Under the pieces are notes generated by a model, which saw only the letters and a program-made list of their open reading frames with translations, was not told the DNA's origin and made no database searches. From a bacterium (GTDB taxonomy: Bacteria > Patescibacteriota > Microgenomatia > UBA1400 > PJMF01): a stretch of 16,747 nt of DNA. A program made the translations under genes and the position numbers. Within the stretch, counting starts at the first letter, position 1; each line of letters starts with the position of its first letter. The stretch is taken from the NCBI GenBank assembly GCA_900299155.1, contig OMIS01000082.1, positions 1 through 16,747 of the forward strand, given 5' to 3'. Shown in pieces: positions 1-7,413 of the stretch.

Positions 1-43
1 AAATTGGTCTGTATTGATCCTGTATTTTCGGGTCTTCTCTGTC

Positions 44-72
44 TTTACAACAGTAGTATTACTTGAGATACT
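44..72 (+). promoter_or_regulatory. Probable promoter of the mraZ operon
   Basis: A -35 box TTTACA (44-49, five of six matches to TTGACA) is followed after exactly 17 bases by GATACT (67-72, four of six matches to TATAAT). A TG at 64-65 sits one base before the -10, giving an extended -10. Transcription would start near base 79, about 34 bases before the chosen mraZ start and just ahead of the TGG repeats. It is the best-formed sigma70-type promoter in the window and lies where the main dcw promoter is expected. This is a visual match only. Confidence 0.6.
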
Positions 73-82
73 TAACAGTAGA

Positions 83-105
83 TGGAAAGAAATGGGAAAG
101 TGGCT
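83..105 (+). promoter_or_regulatory. Candidate MraZ operator (TGG repeats)
   Basis: TGG occurs at 83, 93 and 101. The first two are TGGAA and TGGGA with a 10-base period, the spacing known for MraZ boxes (TGGGN repeats separated by 5 bases). The third is two bases early and lies in AAAGTGG (97-103), which resembles the box reported for Mollicutes. The repeats lie between the inferred transcription start and the mraZ start codon, so MraZ could repress its own operon from here. The repeats are imperfect, so this is a candidate only. Confidence 0.4.
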
Positions 106-112
106 TATAAAA

Positions 113-550
113 ATGTTAATAGGCACATACTACCACACATTAGAAGACACAGGTAGAGTGTCACTGCCCAAACCATTTCGAGACGAACAAGAAACTTGGA
201 TCGTCACCAGAGGACTAGATGGTTGTTTGTTCTTACTAAAACCAGAGCAGTTTGCTCAAGAACTAGCACAAATAACCACCCGCACCTTTACAAGTAAAGA
301 TACCCGTGACTTAGCCAGACTCTTCGCCAACGAAGCACGGCAAGTCACAGCAGACAAAACTGGTCGAGTACAACTGCCCGAGTACTTGACGAATTTTGCT
401 CAGCTTTCCAAAAATGTGGTGATTGTAGGAAGCGTCACTCGATTAGAAATTTGGGATCGAGACCGTTATCACAAGTACGTAACAGAGTTAGAACCACAAG
501 CGGAAAACTTAGCAGAGAAATTTGCAGCACAGGAAGTTGCAACAAAGTAA
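113..550 (+). CDS. mraZ: Transcriptional regulator MraZ
   Basis: MraZ is a DNA-binding regulator of the AbrB-like fold that controls the dcw operon. The 145-residue product matches the usual length. It has the two tandem half-domains of the family: a first motif, HTLEDTGRVSLP (residues 8-19), and a second, DKTGRVQLP (81-89), plus GLDGCLFL and VVIVGSVTRLEIW. The second DxxxR signature is intact (D81, R85). In the first the leading Asp is Glu (E11). The start at 113 gives the normal MraZ N-terminus MLIG. The same frame is open back to base 14, with an ATG at 92, but those starts would add residues the family lacks. No clear Shine-Dalgarno site precedes 113. The stop lies 2 bases before rsmH, so the two are probably translationally coupled. 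Confidence 0.95.
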   Translation: MLIGTYYHTLEDTGRVSLPKPFRDEQETWIVTRGLDGCLFLLKPEQFAQELAQITTRTFTSKDTRDLARLFANEARQVTADKTGRVQLPEYLTNFAQLSKNVVIVGSVTRLEIWDRDRYHKYVTELEPQAENLAEKFAAQEVATK

Positions 551-552
551 TT

Positions 553-1443
553 ATGACAACAAAAAAACACAAACCAGTTCTGCTCACCGAGACAATTGAA
601 GCACTACAGATTCAACCCGGTGCATGGTATCTAGATGCTACCTTCGGACGCGGCGGACACACCGCAGCCATGTTGGCAGCAGGCGCACGAGTGATTGCAT
701 TTGATTGGGATCAAGAATCCATCGAATACGCTCACGAGGCCTTTAGACAAGAAATTGAAACAAAACAATTAGTTATGGTTCACAGCACATTTGCTGGACT
801 ACAAAAAGAAGTAGAAATGTTACAAACTCAAGCCAACATACCAGCTCCTCAAGGAATCCTCTTTGACTTCGGTACGAGTGCTGATCAACTCACTTCTGGA
901 GCTCGCGGATTCAGTTTCTTGGAAGATGGTGATCTGGATATGCGTATGGATACTCGCCTTGGTGTGACTGCTAAAGATTTGTTGGCAGTGTTACCTGAAA
1001 AGCAGCTAGCTGCCTTGTTCATTGAGTTTGGCGGAGAACATGAAGCAAAAGCAGTAGCTCGTGCCATTAAATCATCACCAACTCCGATCACTACAACCAT
1101 GCAACTTGCCAGTGTTGTAGAGCGCGCCAAACGTGAACGCCGTGGCCACTTACATCCTGCTACCAAAGTGTTTCAAGCATTACGCATTGCGGTAAATAGT
1201 GAACTTGATGAAATCGCAGTAGCATTACCTCAAGCTCTTGACGTCGTTGCTCCAAACGGCATCATCGCCACGATCGCTTTCCATGAAGGAGAAGACCGGT
1301 TAGCTAAAAATGCCATGAAAACTTGGGAACAAAACAACAAAGGTCAGATTCTCACTGACAAACCAATCGTAGCAACTGAAGCGGAAGTGGCTGAGAACTC
1401 CAACTCCCGCAGCGCAAAACTGCGCGTTTTTAAGAAAAACTAA
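553..1443 (+). CDS. rsmH: 16S rRNA (cytosine-N4)-methyltransferase RsmH (MraW)
   Basis: RsmH uses S-adenosylmethionine to methylate N4 of cytosine 1402 (E. coli numbering) in 16S rRNA. The 296-residue product is close to the usual 300-315. Visible motifs are HKPVLLTE at the N-terminus, the SAM loop DATFGRGGH (28-36), DGDLDMRMD (125-133), HPATKVFQALRIAVN (201-215) and the C-terminal SRSAKLRV. Two motifs differ from the canonical forms: FDFGTSADQL replaces the common DLGVSSxQLD, and AFHEGEDRL replaces SFHSLEDR. The ATG at 553 is chosen because the family begins just before HKPVLLTE; the longer open frame from 451 overlaps mraZ. The gene starts 2 bases after the mraZ stop without a clear ribosome-binding site, which suggests coupling. 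Confidence 0.96.
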   Translation: MTTKKHKPVLLTETIEALQIQPGAWYLDATFGRGGHTAAMLAAGARVIAFDWDQESIEYAHEAFRQEIETKQLVMVHSTFAGLQKEVEMLQTQANIPAPQGILFDFGTSADQLTSGARGFSFLEDGDLDMRMDTRLGVTAKDLLAVLPEKQLAALFIEFGGEHEAKAVARAIKSSPTPITTTMQLASVVERAKRERRGHLHPATKVFQALRIAVNSELDEIAVALPQALDVVAPNGIIATIAFHEGEDRLAKNAMKTWEQNNKGQILTDKPIVATEAEVAENSNSRSAKLRVFKKN

Positions 1444-1463
1444 CTTGGGATAGAAGACCCAAG
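1444..1463 (+). other. Short intergenic hairpin between rsmH and ftsL
   Basis: Perfect 6-base arms CTTGGG (1444-1449) and CCCAAG (1458-1463) flank an 8-base loop, starting directly after the rsmH stop. No T-run follows, so it does not look like an intrinsic terminator. It lies 5 bases before the AAGGAAA ribosome-binding site (1469-1475) of the next gene. It could protect an mRNA end or tune translation of the FtsL-like protein; both are guesses. Confidence 0.4.
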
Positions 1464-1477
1464 CATATAAGGAAATT

Positions 1478-1762
1478 ATGACAAAAACTGCCCTCTACTA
1501 CTTTCTCCTCGCTGCAATTGTCATCGGCAAAGCTGGCTACACCTTATATGAACGCAGTCTCGTAGTGCACCACGGTTTTACGGTCAGTGAATACCACCAG
1601 CAAACAAAAGAACTCCAACAGCACAAAGCCCAACTCGTGGCAGAGCTTGCTGAGCAACGTTCAATCATCACTGTAAAAAACTCCACCGCAATGGCAGAGT
1701 TTAGCCCTATTAAAAACGTCTTCGTCGTGACCGCTTCACGCAACGTGGCTAGTTTACAATAA
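1478..1762 (+). CDS. FtsL-like small bitopic division protein
   Basis: The 94-residue product has one N-terminal membrane segment (about residues 5-24, YYFLLAAIVIGKAGYTLY) and a short helical stretch rich in Glu, Gln and Lys (about 37-60) that could form a coiled coil. The remaining 35 residues carry no motif I recognise. This architecture, and the place between rsmH and ftsI, is that of FtsL, which with FtsB and FtsQ activates the FtsWI synthase in the periplasmic or outer space. FtsL sequences diverge so much that the call rests on size, topology and position rather than on conserved residues. A good ribosome-binding site, AAGGAAA (1469-1475), supports the ATG at 1478. A different small membrane protein cannot be excluded. 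Confidence 0.65.
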   Translation: MTKTALYYFLLAAIVIGKAGYTLYERSLVVHHGFTVSEYHQQTKELQQHKAQLVAELAEQRSIITVKNSTAMAEFSPIKNVFVVTASRNVASLQ

Positions 1763-1780
1763 ACCTGCTAGGATGGTCGT

Positions 1781-3631
1781 ATGGTACTAGGCCACTCCAG
1801 ATTACGCACAGCTCCTCCCACACCCACCACTGGTCGTGAGCGGCTACTTTTCTTGGGTTTTTGTGTGGGCGTTTTAATTGTTTTATCAAGACTTTTCTAC
1901 TGGCAAATTATCAGAGGTGATATTTTAACTGCTGAAGCCAATGATCAATATGAACGCCAATACACCCAAACGGGAAAGCGTGGCAATATATACACTGCAG
2001 ATGGACATTTGCTGGTCACCAATCAACAGGTCTACAGACTATTTGCCCAACCACAAGTAGTGGCACTAGAGCCAAAAACACTGGCGGCACAGCTGACGCC
2101 GCTGGTCTTGGCAGATAATCTTGAGTATCAATCAGCTAGTGGCTCCGCTGCACAGCGCGAAATCTCAGATAAAATCCAAGCGCAACTTGAACGAAAACTC
2201 TCCAACAAAGACCTGAAGTGGGTAAGTTTAAGCACCAGTTTGAGTGAAGAGACTAAGCAGAAAATTTCTGAACTCAAAGTAACGGGTATTGGTTTTGATA
2301 CCTATGAAAAACGCTATTATCCAGAAGCTTCTATGGCAGCGCATCTGACTGGATTTGTGGGGAAGGATGACGATGGGACTGATATTGGCTATTTTGGGAT
2401 CGAAGGAGCGCTTGAACAAGAACTCAAAGCGCGCTCACAGAAAAGCACGGTGATGGCTGATGCCTTAGGATTGCCGTTACCACAAGAGGAAGAGAGCACA
2501 CAAACTGCCTTGGATGGTCGTGATATTACACTGACGATCCGCCGAGATTTGCAAAACTTGGCAGAGACAAAGCTGGCGGAAGGAGTAGAGCGGTATGGAG
2601 CGCGGGCAGGCGAAGTCCTCATCATGGACCCTAAAACTGGCGATATTCTAGCAATGGCAGCACTTCCCAAATATGATCAGCGTTTTTTCTTTAAGTATCC
2701 AGCTACGACGTACACTAATCCTAGTTTAAGTAGTTTGTATGAGCCAGGTTCTACCTTCAAAACACTAACTGTAGCAGCAGGAATTGATGCAGGGGTGATC
2801 TCACCAGATACACCCTGTGACAAATGTAGTGGGGCACGCGTTTTTGGGAAGTACACGATTAAGACCTGGAATGATGAGTATCATCCTGGCATTACGATGA
2901 CACAGGGATTAGCTAAATCAGACAATACCGCCATGATTTTTATTGCTGAAAAACTGGGAGCTGATCGACTCAAAGGGTATTTGCAGAAGTTTGGGATTGG
3001 GGAAGCACTACATCTGGAATTGCAGGGAGATAGAAATACGCCATTTCCGCAAAAATGGGGACCAGTTGAACTAGCTACAATCTCATTTGGACAAGGCGTG
3101 AGTACTACAACTTTACAACTAGCTCGTGCGATTGGAGCAATTGCAAATGATGGCAAAGTAATGCGACCACGAATCATTAAAAGTGCCACGGACTGGCTGA
3201 CTGGAGAAACTATTACTCCAGAACCAGTGGTTGAGCGACAAGCTGTTTCTCCAGAAACTGCTAAAACGGTGCGAGAAATGATGATAGAGTCTGCTGCACA
3301 TGGTGAGGCACAATGGACAGCTTCACGAAACCACTGGATTTCAGGTAAAACTGGCACTTCACAGATTCCTCTGGAAAAAGGTGGGGGATACGAGCAAGAT
3401 GTTACGATGGCGAGCTTTGTAGGATTTGCACCGCCACAGGATCCTAAGTTTGTGATGATTGTAAAACTCAATGCACCAACGTCGTCTATTTGGGCGGCCG
3501 AAACGGCCGCCCCACTCTGGTACAAAATTGCCAACGACCTGTTCCTATTACTCAACATGCCTCCAGACCGAGAACCACCTACACCAAAGCCAGTTGCCGC
3601 TACGCCAGTTCCTACAACTGTAGGGGATTAA
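1781..3631 (+). CDS. ftsI: Class B penicillin-binding protein (FtsI/PBP2-like transpeptidase)
   Basis: This D,D-transpeptidase crosslinks septal peptidoglycan and is the usual partner of FtsW. The 616-residue product has a short cytoplasmic tail, one membrane segment (about 22-44), a dimerisation domain starting at KRGNIYTADG (66-75) and a transpeptidase domain from about 245. The catalytic motifs are all present: STFK with the acylated Ser (S324, K327), SDN (380-382) and KTGT (523-526). A Pro-rich tail (about 594-612) ends the protein and there is no PASTA domain. C346 and C349 form a CDKC pair just after the SxxK helix, outside the membrane. AGGA (1770-1773) is a well-placed ribosome-binding site, 7 bases before the ATG. 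A terminator-like hairpin follows the gene, so it may end the first transcription unit. Confidence 0.95.
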   Translation: MVLGHSRLRTAPPTPTTGRERLLFLGFCVGVLIVLSRLFYWQIIRGDILTAEANDQYERQYTQTGKRGNIYTADGHLLVTNQQVYRLFAQPQVVALEPKTLAAQLTPLVLADNLEYQSASGSAAQREISDKIQAQLERKLSNKDLKWVSLSTSLSEETKQKISELKVTGIGFDTYEKRYYPEASMAAHLTGFVGKDDDGTDIGYFGIEGALEQELKARSQKSTVMADALGLPLPQEEESTQTALDGRDITLTIRRDLQNLAETKLAEGVERYGARAGEVLIMDPKTGDILAMAALPKYDQRFFFKYPATTYTNPSLSSLYEPGSTFKTLTVAAGIDAGVISPDTPCDKCSGARVFGKYTIKTWNDEYHPGITMTQGLAKSDNTAMIFIAEKLGADRLKGYLQKFGIGEALHLELQGDRNTPFPQKWGPVELATISFGQGVSTTTLQLARAIGAIANDGKVMRPRIIKSATDWLTGETITPEPVVERQAVSPETAKTVREMMIESAAHGEAQWTASRNHWISGKTGTSQIPLEKGGGYEQDVTMASFVGFAPPQDPKFVMIVKLNAPTSSIWAAETAAPLWYKIANDLFLLLNMPPDREPPTPKPVAATPVPTTVGD

Positions 3632-3659
3632 GATATTGCACACATTACTATTGTATGTA

Positions 3660-3682
3660 GTAGTAAAATTTGCTACGTTTTT
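3660..3682 (+). terminator. Weak intrinsic terminator candidate after ftsI
   Basis: GTAGTA (3660-3665) can pair with TGCTAC (3671-3676), with one G-U pair, around a 5-base loop. A G and then five T (3678-3682) follow. The form is that of a rho-independent terminator, but the stem is only 6 pairs and low in GC, so it may be leaky. It lies 28 bases after the ftsI stop, in the largest spacer between genes, ahead of the TATAAT at 3746. Confidence 0.4.
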
Positions 3683-3744
3683 CAGCATTTACACCGCAAC
3701 CCGCCTGTGAATGCACTTTCCTCCACCACGATTTGCCTTCCTCT

Positions 3745-3758
3745 GTATAATAAGGATT
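3745..3758 (+). promoter_or_regulatory. Candidate promoter of the murE-like gene, possibly leaderless
   Basis: A perfect TATAAT lies at 3746-3751, preceded directly by TG. No -35 hexamer is visible at the normal distance. A start 6-8 bases downstream of the -10 would fall at about 3757-3759, on or next to the GTG at 3759, so the message could be leaderless. AAGGA (3752-3756) is a possible Shine-Dalgarno site, but it is only 2 bases from the GTG, closer than usual. The other TATAAT in the window (16582-16587) has the same flanks, TG before and A after. Confidence 0.45.
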
Positions 3759-4967
3759 GTGCTAATAAAACTACTCATCTACAAACTGAAACGTATTTAT
3801 CATTTCTTCAAAACTGGACTACTAGAAGGGCTTCCTGCCCAGATTCAGTATGGCTTTCCAGATAGGAAACTCACCATCATTGAAATAACTGGTACAGACG
3901 GCAAAACTACCTCTAGCACACTTACCTACACTGTATTAAAAGCTGCAGGACTCAAAGTGGGTTTGATAAGTACTGTGGCAGCATTTACTGGAGAAGATGC
4001 TGTGGATACTGGCTTTCACGTCACCTCACCCCAACCCAAGCTCGTCTTCAAATTCATGAAAGACATGGTAGATAAAGGCTATACACACTTAGTCCTTGAA
4101 ACCACCTCTCATGGTGCGTACCAATATAGAACTTGGGGTATCAAACCTAAAGTAGCTGGACTCACCAATATAAATCATGAGCATTTGGATTATCATTTGA
4201 CCTATGAGGAATACGTTAAAGCCAAGTTACTTGTCCTGGATTCGGCAGAAGTATCATTCATAAATGTAGATGATGAATCATATCGAAAAGCAAAGGAATT
4301 TAGCAAAGGGACAACACGATTCAAAGGATATTCTGCGCAAGATGAGCTGCCTAAAATGGTTGTAGAAACTATCAATAAAAAATTCCCTGAAAGCTATAAC
4401 CGCATGAATGCTCGTCTGGCATACAACATCGCCAAAGAACTTGGCATTGCTGACGAAGCAATCTGTGAAGGATTTAAGAGTTTCAAAGGCGTTCCCGGAA
4501 GAATGGAAGTTATCACTGAAAAACCATTCCGTGTGATTGTCGACTTTGCACACACACCCCAAGCACTTGAAGCTGCATTGACTGCCATCCGTCAAAAATA
4601 TAAAACTGGAAGAGTAATCGCCGTTTTTGGCTGTGCAGGTTTACGAGACACTTCTAAGCGTCCTGCAATGGGAAAGATTGGCAGTGAATTAGCTGATGTA
4701 GCTATTTTCACCGCAGAAGATCCTCGCACGGAAGATATTTGGTCTATTATTCGCCAGATGAAAGAGGGAATCGTAGATACACATGCTAAAGTTATTTCCA
4801 TCGCCGACAGAGCAGAAGCAGTTACTGCTGCCCTCACCAAGTATGCACAACCAGGTGATACCGTCGGAATTTTTGGCAAAGGGCATGAAAAAAGTATGTG
4901 TTATGGCACCGTGGAGTACCCTTGGGATGATGCACAAGCAGTACGTGATATCTTAAAACTAAAGTAA
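3759..4967 (+). CDS. murE: MurE-like UDP-MurNAc-peptide ligase without the N-terminal domain
   Basis: Mur ligases add amino acids to UDP-MurNAc using ATP in the cytoplasm; MurE adds the third residue. Visible features are the P-loop GTDGKTT, the middle-domain stretch NINHEHLDYH, the Lys of YVKAK that is carbamylated in the family, a DPR triad in AEDPRTED, and GKGHE near the C-terminus. In E. coli MurE, the DNPR Arg and the GKGHE Glu contact meso-diaminopimelate; here Asn is Asp, so substrate choice is uncertain. With the GTG at 3759 the protein is 402 residues and the P-loop starts near residue 45, against about 110 in E. coli MurE (495 residues). The UDP-binding N-terminal domain is therefore missing. 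An in-frame ATG at 3711 would add 16 residues but overlaps the -10 box. yvcK starts 1 base after the stop. Confidence 0.88.
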   Translation: MLIKLLIYKLKRIYHFFKTGLLEGLPAQIQYGFPDRKLTIIEITGTDGKTTSSTLTYTVLKAAGLKVGLISTVAAFTGEDAVDTGFHVTSPQPKLVFKFMKDMVDKGYTHLVLETTSHGAYQYRTWGIKPKVAGLTNINHEHLDYHLTYEEYVKAKLLVLDSAEVSFINVDDESYRKAKEFSKGTTRFKGYSAQDELPKMVVETINKKFPESYNRMNARLAYNIAKELGIADEAICEGFKSFKGVPGRMEVITEKPFRVIVDFAHTPQALEAALTAIRQKYKTGRVIAVFGCAGLRDTSKRPAMGKIGSELADVAIFTAEDPRTEDIWSIIRQMKEGIVDTHAKVISIADRAEAVTAALTKYAQPGDTVGIFGKGHEKSMCYGTVEYPWDDAQAVRDILKLK

Positions 4968-4968
4968 T

Positions 4969-5949
4969 ATGGAGCGTGGTTATTCAAAACTAGTTGTACT
5001 TGGAGGTGGGACTGGTATTCATCCTGTTATTATGGCCGCACGCTTGCTGATGGCACATACAAGCGCAATTGTGGCTATTTCTGATTCAGGTGGCTCCACA
5101 GGAAGACTGAGAAAAATTTTTAACCATCCTGCGATTGGTGACTTAAGACAGGCCATATCAGGTATGGCTGATCCTGCTACGAAGCCACTTGTGGCAGAAC
5201 TTCTGGAATATAGATTTCAAAAAGGTGATGGCCTCCAAGGCCACACCGTAGGTAACTTACTGCTCACAGCACTTCAAGAAATTACAGGCAGCCTACAATC
5301 TGCAACAGATACATGTATGCAGCTCTTGAATATTGAGGGCAGTGTTATACCAGTTAGTGAAACTCAAACTGATCTGCAGATTACCTACACTGATGGGACG
5401 ACCGTTGTTGGGCAGCATATTCTTAACGAGCACACTACCGCACCCAAGAAAGTAGCACAAATATCCTTTACAACACCACCTGTAGTGAGCACTCAGGCAC
5501 TTTCTGCGATAGCTGAAGCGGATGTGATTGTGATTGGGCCGGGAGATTACTATGACAGTATTTTGGCGACACTGCTGGTACCTGGTATCGTAGAGGCACT
5601 CTGTAAAACAACCGCACGGATTGTAACTGTAGTCAACTTGATGTCGAGTCAAACACGTACCGATGGCATGACCGCTAGCGATCAAGTGCGTGGGATTGAA
5701 AAAGTTCTAGGAAGACAAGTAATGAACATTATCTGTAACTCACAAATCATCCCAGCTGAAATTAAAAAAGCGTATGCACAAGAAAATTCGTTTCCTGTTG
5801 TAGATGATTTGGGAGATGACCAACGCGTTATTCGAGCACCACTTCTTGAGGAAAATCGTGTCACTCAAAACCCTGCCGACGTTGTCAGCCGTTCTATATT
5901 GCGTCACAGTAGTACTAAACTAGTTGATATCTTGAAACCACTTTTATGA
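4969..5949 (+). CDS. yvcK: YvcK/CofD-family UDP-sugar-binding regulator
   Basis: The 326-residue product belongs to the YvcK (gluconeogenesis factor) branch of the CofD-like family. Visible motifs are GGGTG (12-16), SDSGGSTGRLR (38-48), GDLR (57-60), GHTVGNLLL (91-99) and IGPGDYYDSI (189-198). The residue run after the first glycine loop (IHPVI) differs from the usual LSTLL. In Bacillus subtilis YvcK binds UDP-GlcNAc and affects cell wall synthesis and PBP1 placement; enzyme activity has not been established for that branch. YvcK normally sits with rapZ and whiA. Here it starts 1 base after murE and its stop overlaps the murC start (ATGA), so it is very probably co-translated with the Mur enzymes. 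A role in balancing precursor supply is inferred from this position. Confidence 0.9.
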   Translation: MERGYSKLVVLGGGTGIHPVIMAARLLMAHTSAIVAISDSGGSTGRLRKIFNHPAIGDLRQAISGMADPATKPLVAELLEYRFQKGDGLQGHTVGNLLLTALQEITGSLQSATDTCMQLLNIEGSVIPVSETQTDLQITYTDGTTVVGQHILNEHTTAPKKVAQISFTTPPVVSTQALSAIAEADVIVIGPGDYYDSILATLLVPGIVEALCKTTARIVTVVNLMSSQTRTDGMTASDQVRGIEKVLGRQVMNIICNSQIIPAEIKKAYAQENSFPVVDDLGDDQRVIRAPLLEENRVTQNPADVVSRSILRHSSTKLVDILKPLL

Positions 5950-7409
5950 ACTGGGAATCATACTCAAACTATTATTTAGTGGGCATTAAAGGTGTGGCCA
6001 TGACTTCGCTAGCTCAGATTTTACTTGATGCTGGGAAGCGTGTGCAAGGAAGCGATACTCCAGAAAATTTTGTTACCAAAGACGTTTTGTCAAAACTAGA
6101 TATACACATCGATGATTTTACTGCAGAGATACCTGCAAACATTGACTGCGTTGTGTACACCGCCGCGCACAAAGGTCAATTTAATCCACAAGTACTGGCA
6201 GCCAAAGAACGCGGGATTCCCTGTTTTTCACAGGCTGAAGCTGTGGCAGCATTTTTTAATGAAAAAAAAGGTATTGCCGTGTGTGGCGTGGGTGGGAAAT
6301 CTACTACTAGTGCAATGATAACTTGGATTTTAGAAAAAACAGGACATGCTCCTTCATTTTCAGTGGGTGTAGGCCAGATTCTAGGCATGGAACACACGGG
6401 AAAATGGAGTAATGAAAGTGAGTATTTTGTGGCCGAAGCAGATGAGTATGTCACTGATCCCACAGCCCCAAGTCGTGGTGAACCAATTACTCCTCGCTTT
6501 TCCTATATGCACCCGATGATCACGATCTGTACCAACTTTGCCTTTGATCATCCCGATGTATACAAAACCATTGAAGATACAAAAACTGCGTATCAAAACT
6601 TTTTTAATCAAATTGATCCTGCTGGAGCACTCGTGCTGAACGAACGAGATCGTGGTGTAGTACCGATAAGCGCAACCACTCAAAACGTCTACTATTTTGG
6701 CAGTAGTGAGACTGCACATTTTGGACTCAAACTTGACGAGGTACGATATGAGCCAGGTAAAACAATCGGAACATTGTTTGTTCGCACAACTTCACAAAAT
6801 CAAGTTCCTACATTTACCATCAATGACTCAAACGCTACAGAAACCTACGAGCTTTCTTTGCAAGTTCCTGGTGTCTACAACCTTGAAAACGCTGCATACG
6901 CAGTGTTTGCGTGCATGCTGGCAGGAGTGCCTGTGGCAGACGCCTGTGCAGCCATAGCAGAATTTCAGTCCACAAAACGCAGATTTGAACGAATTGGTGA
7001 AAAAAATGGAGTGCTGTACTTTGATGACTACGCACATCATCCTTCAGAAGTGAAAAATGTTATTGCAGCTATTACTGCATGGTATCCAGAAAAAAGAATT
7101 GTTATTGCGTTTCAATCACATACCTTTTCGCGCACCAAGCAGTTATTTGATCAATTTGTTGCTGCGCTGGGAGATGCTCGGGAAGTTCTACTTATAGATA
7201 TTTTTGCGTCTGCACGAGAAGCATATGACCCCAGCATAAAAAGTGATATGCTCGTGGCAGCAGTAGCAGAACAGTACCCAACTGTTCAGATTCAAAACCT
7301 GAAAACTATCGAGAACTTAGCAAACTACCTGCATACCAAGTTACACCCTGGCGATATTTGCCTTACAATAGGAGCTGGTGATATTTATAAAGTACATGAA
7401 CTGATATAA
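5946..7409 (+). CDS. murC: UDP-N-acetylmuramate--L-alanine ligase (MurC-like)
   Basis: MurC joins the first amino acid, normally L-Ala, to UDP-MurNAc using ATP. The 487-residue product has all three Mur ligase domains: a Rossmann-type start (YLVGIKGVAMTSLAQ, 10-24), the ATP-binding domain, and a C-terminal domain with GVYNLENAAYAV and DDYAHHPSEV (360-369), which marks the MurC/Mpl group. The P-loop reads GVGGKST (114-120) rather than the common GTHGKTT; the key Lys (K118) is present. EADEY (164-168) and DHPDVY (201-206) resemble Mpl and candidate-phylum MurC more than E. coli MurC. Recycling by Mpl is therefore an alternative, but no other murC is in the cluster. The ATG overlaps the yvcK stop (ATGA) and no ribosome-binding site is visible, so translation is probably coupled. 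Confidence 0.88.
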   Translation: MNWESYSNYYLVGIKGVAMTSLAQILLDAGKRVQGSDTPENFVTKDVLSKLDIHIDDFTAEIPANIDCVVYTAAHKGQFNPQVLAAKERGIPCFSQAEAVAAFFNEKKGIAVCGVGGKSTTSAMITWILEKTGHAPSFSVGVGQILGMEHTGKWSNESEYFVAEADEYVTDPTAPSRGEPITPRFSYMHPMITICTNFAFDHPDVYKTIEDTKTAYQNFFNQIDPAGALVLNERDRGVVPISATTQNVYYFGSSETAHFGLKLDEVRYEPGKTIGTLFVRTTSQNQVPTFTINDSNATETYELSLQVPGVYNLENAAYAVFACMLAGVPVADACAAIAEFQSTKRRFERIGEKNGVLYFDDYAHHPSEVKNVIAAITAWYPEKRIVIAFQSHTFSRTKQLFDQFVAALGDAREVLLIDIFASAREAYDPSIKSDMLVAAVAEQYPTVQIQNLKTIENLANYLHTKLHPGDICLTIGAGDIYKVHELI

Positions 7410-7413
7410 ACGT

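Noticed and set aside
1..112. Longer MraZ N-terminus starting at base 14 or 92
   Set aside because: The added residues are absent from the MraZ family and would place the promoter or TGG repeats inside the coding region.
451..552. Upstream extension of rsmH overlapping mraZ
   Set aside because: Family N-termini begin shortly before HKPVLLTE, and the ATG at 553 lies just after the mraZ stop.
2881..3558. Long open frame (225 codons) on the - strand inside ftsI
   Set aside because: It is fully covered by ftsI, whose motifs are certain, and its translation has no recognisable domain. It is a shadow frame.
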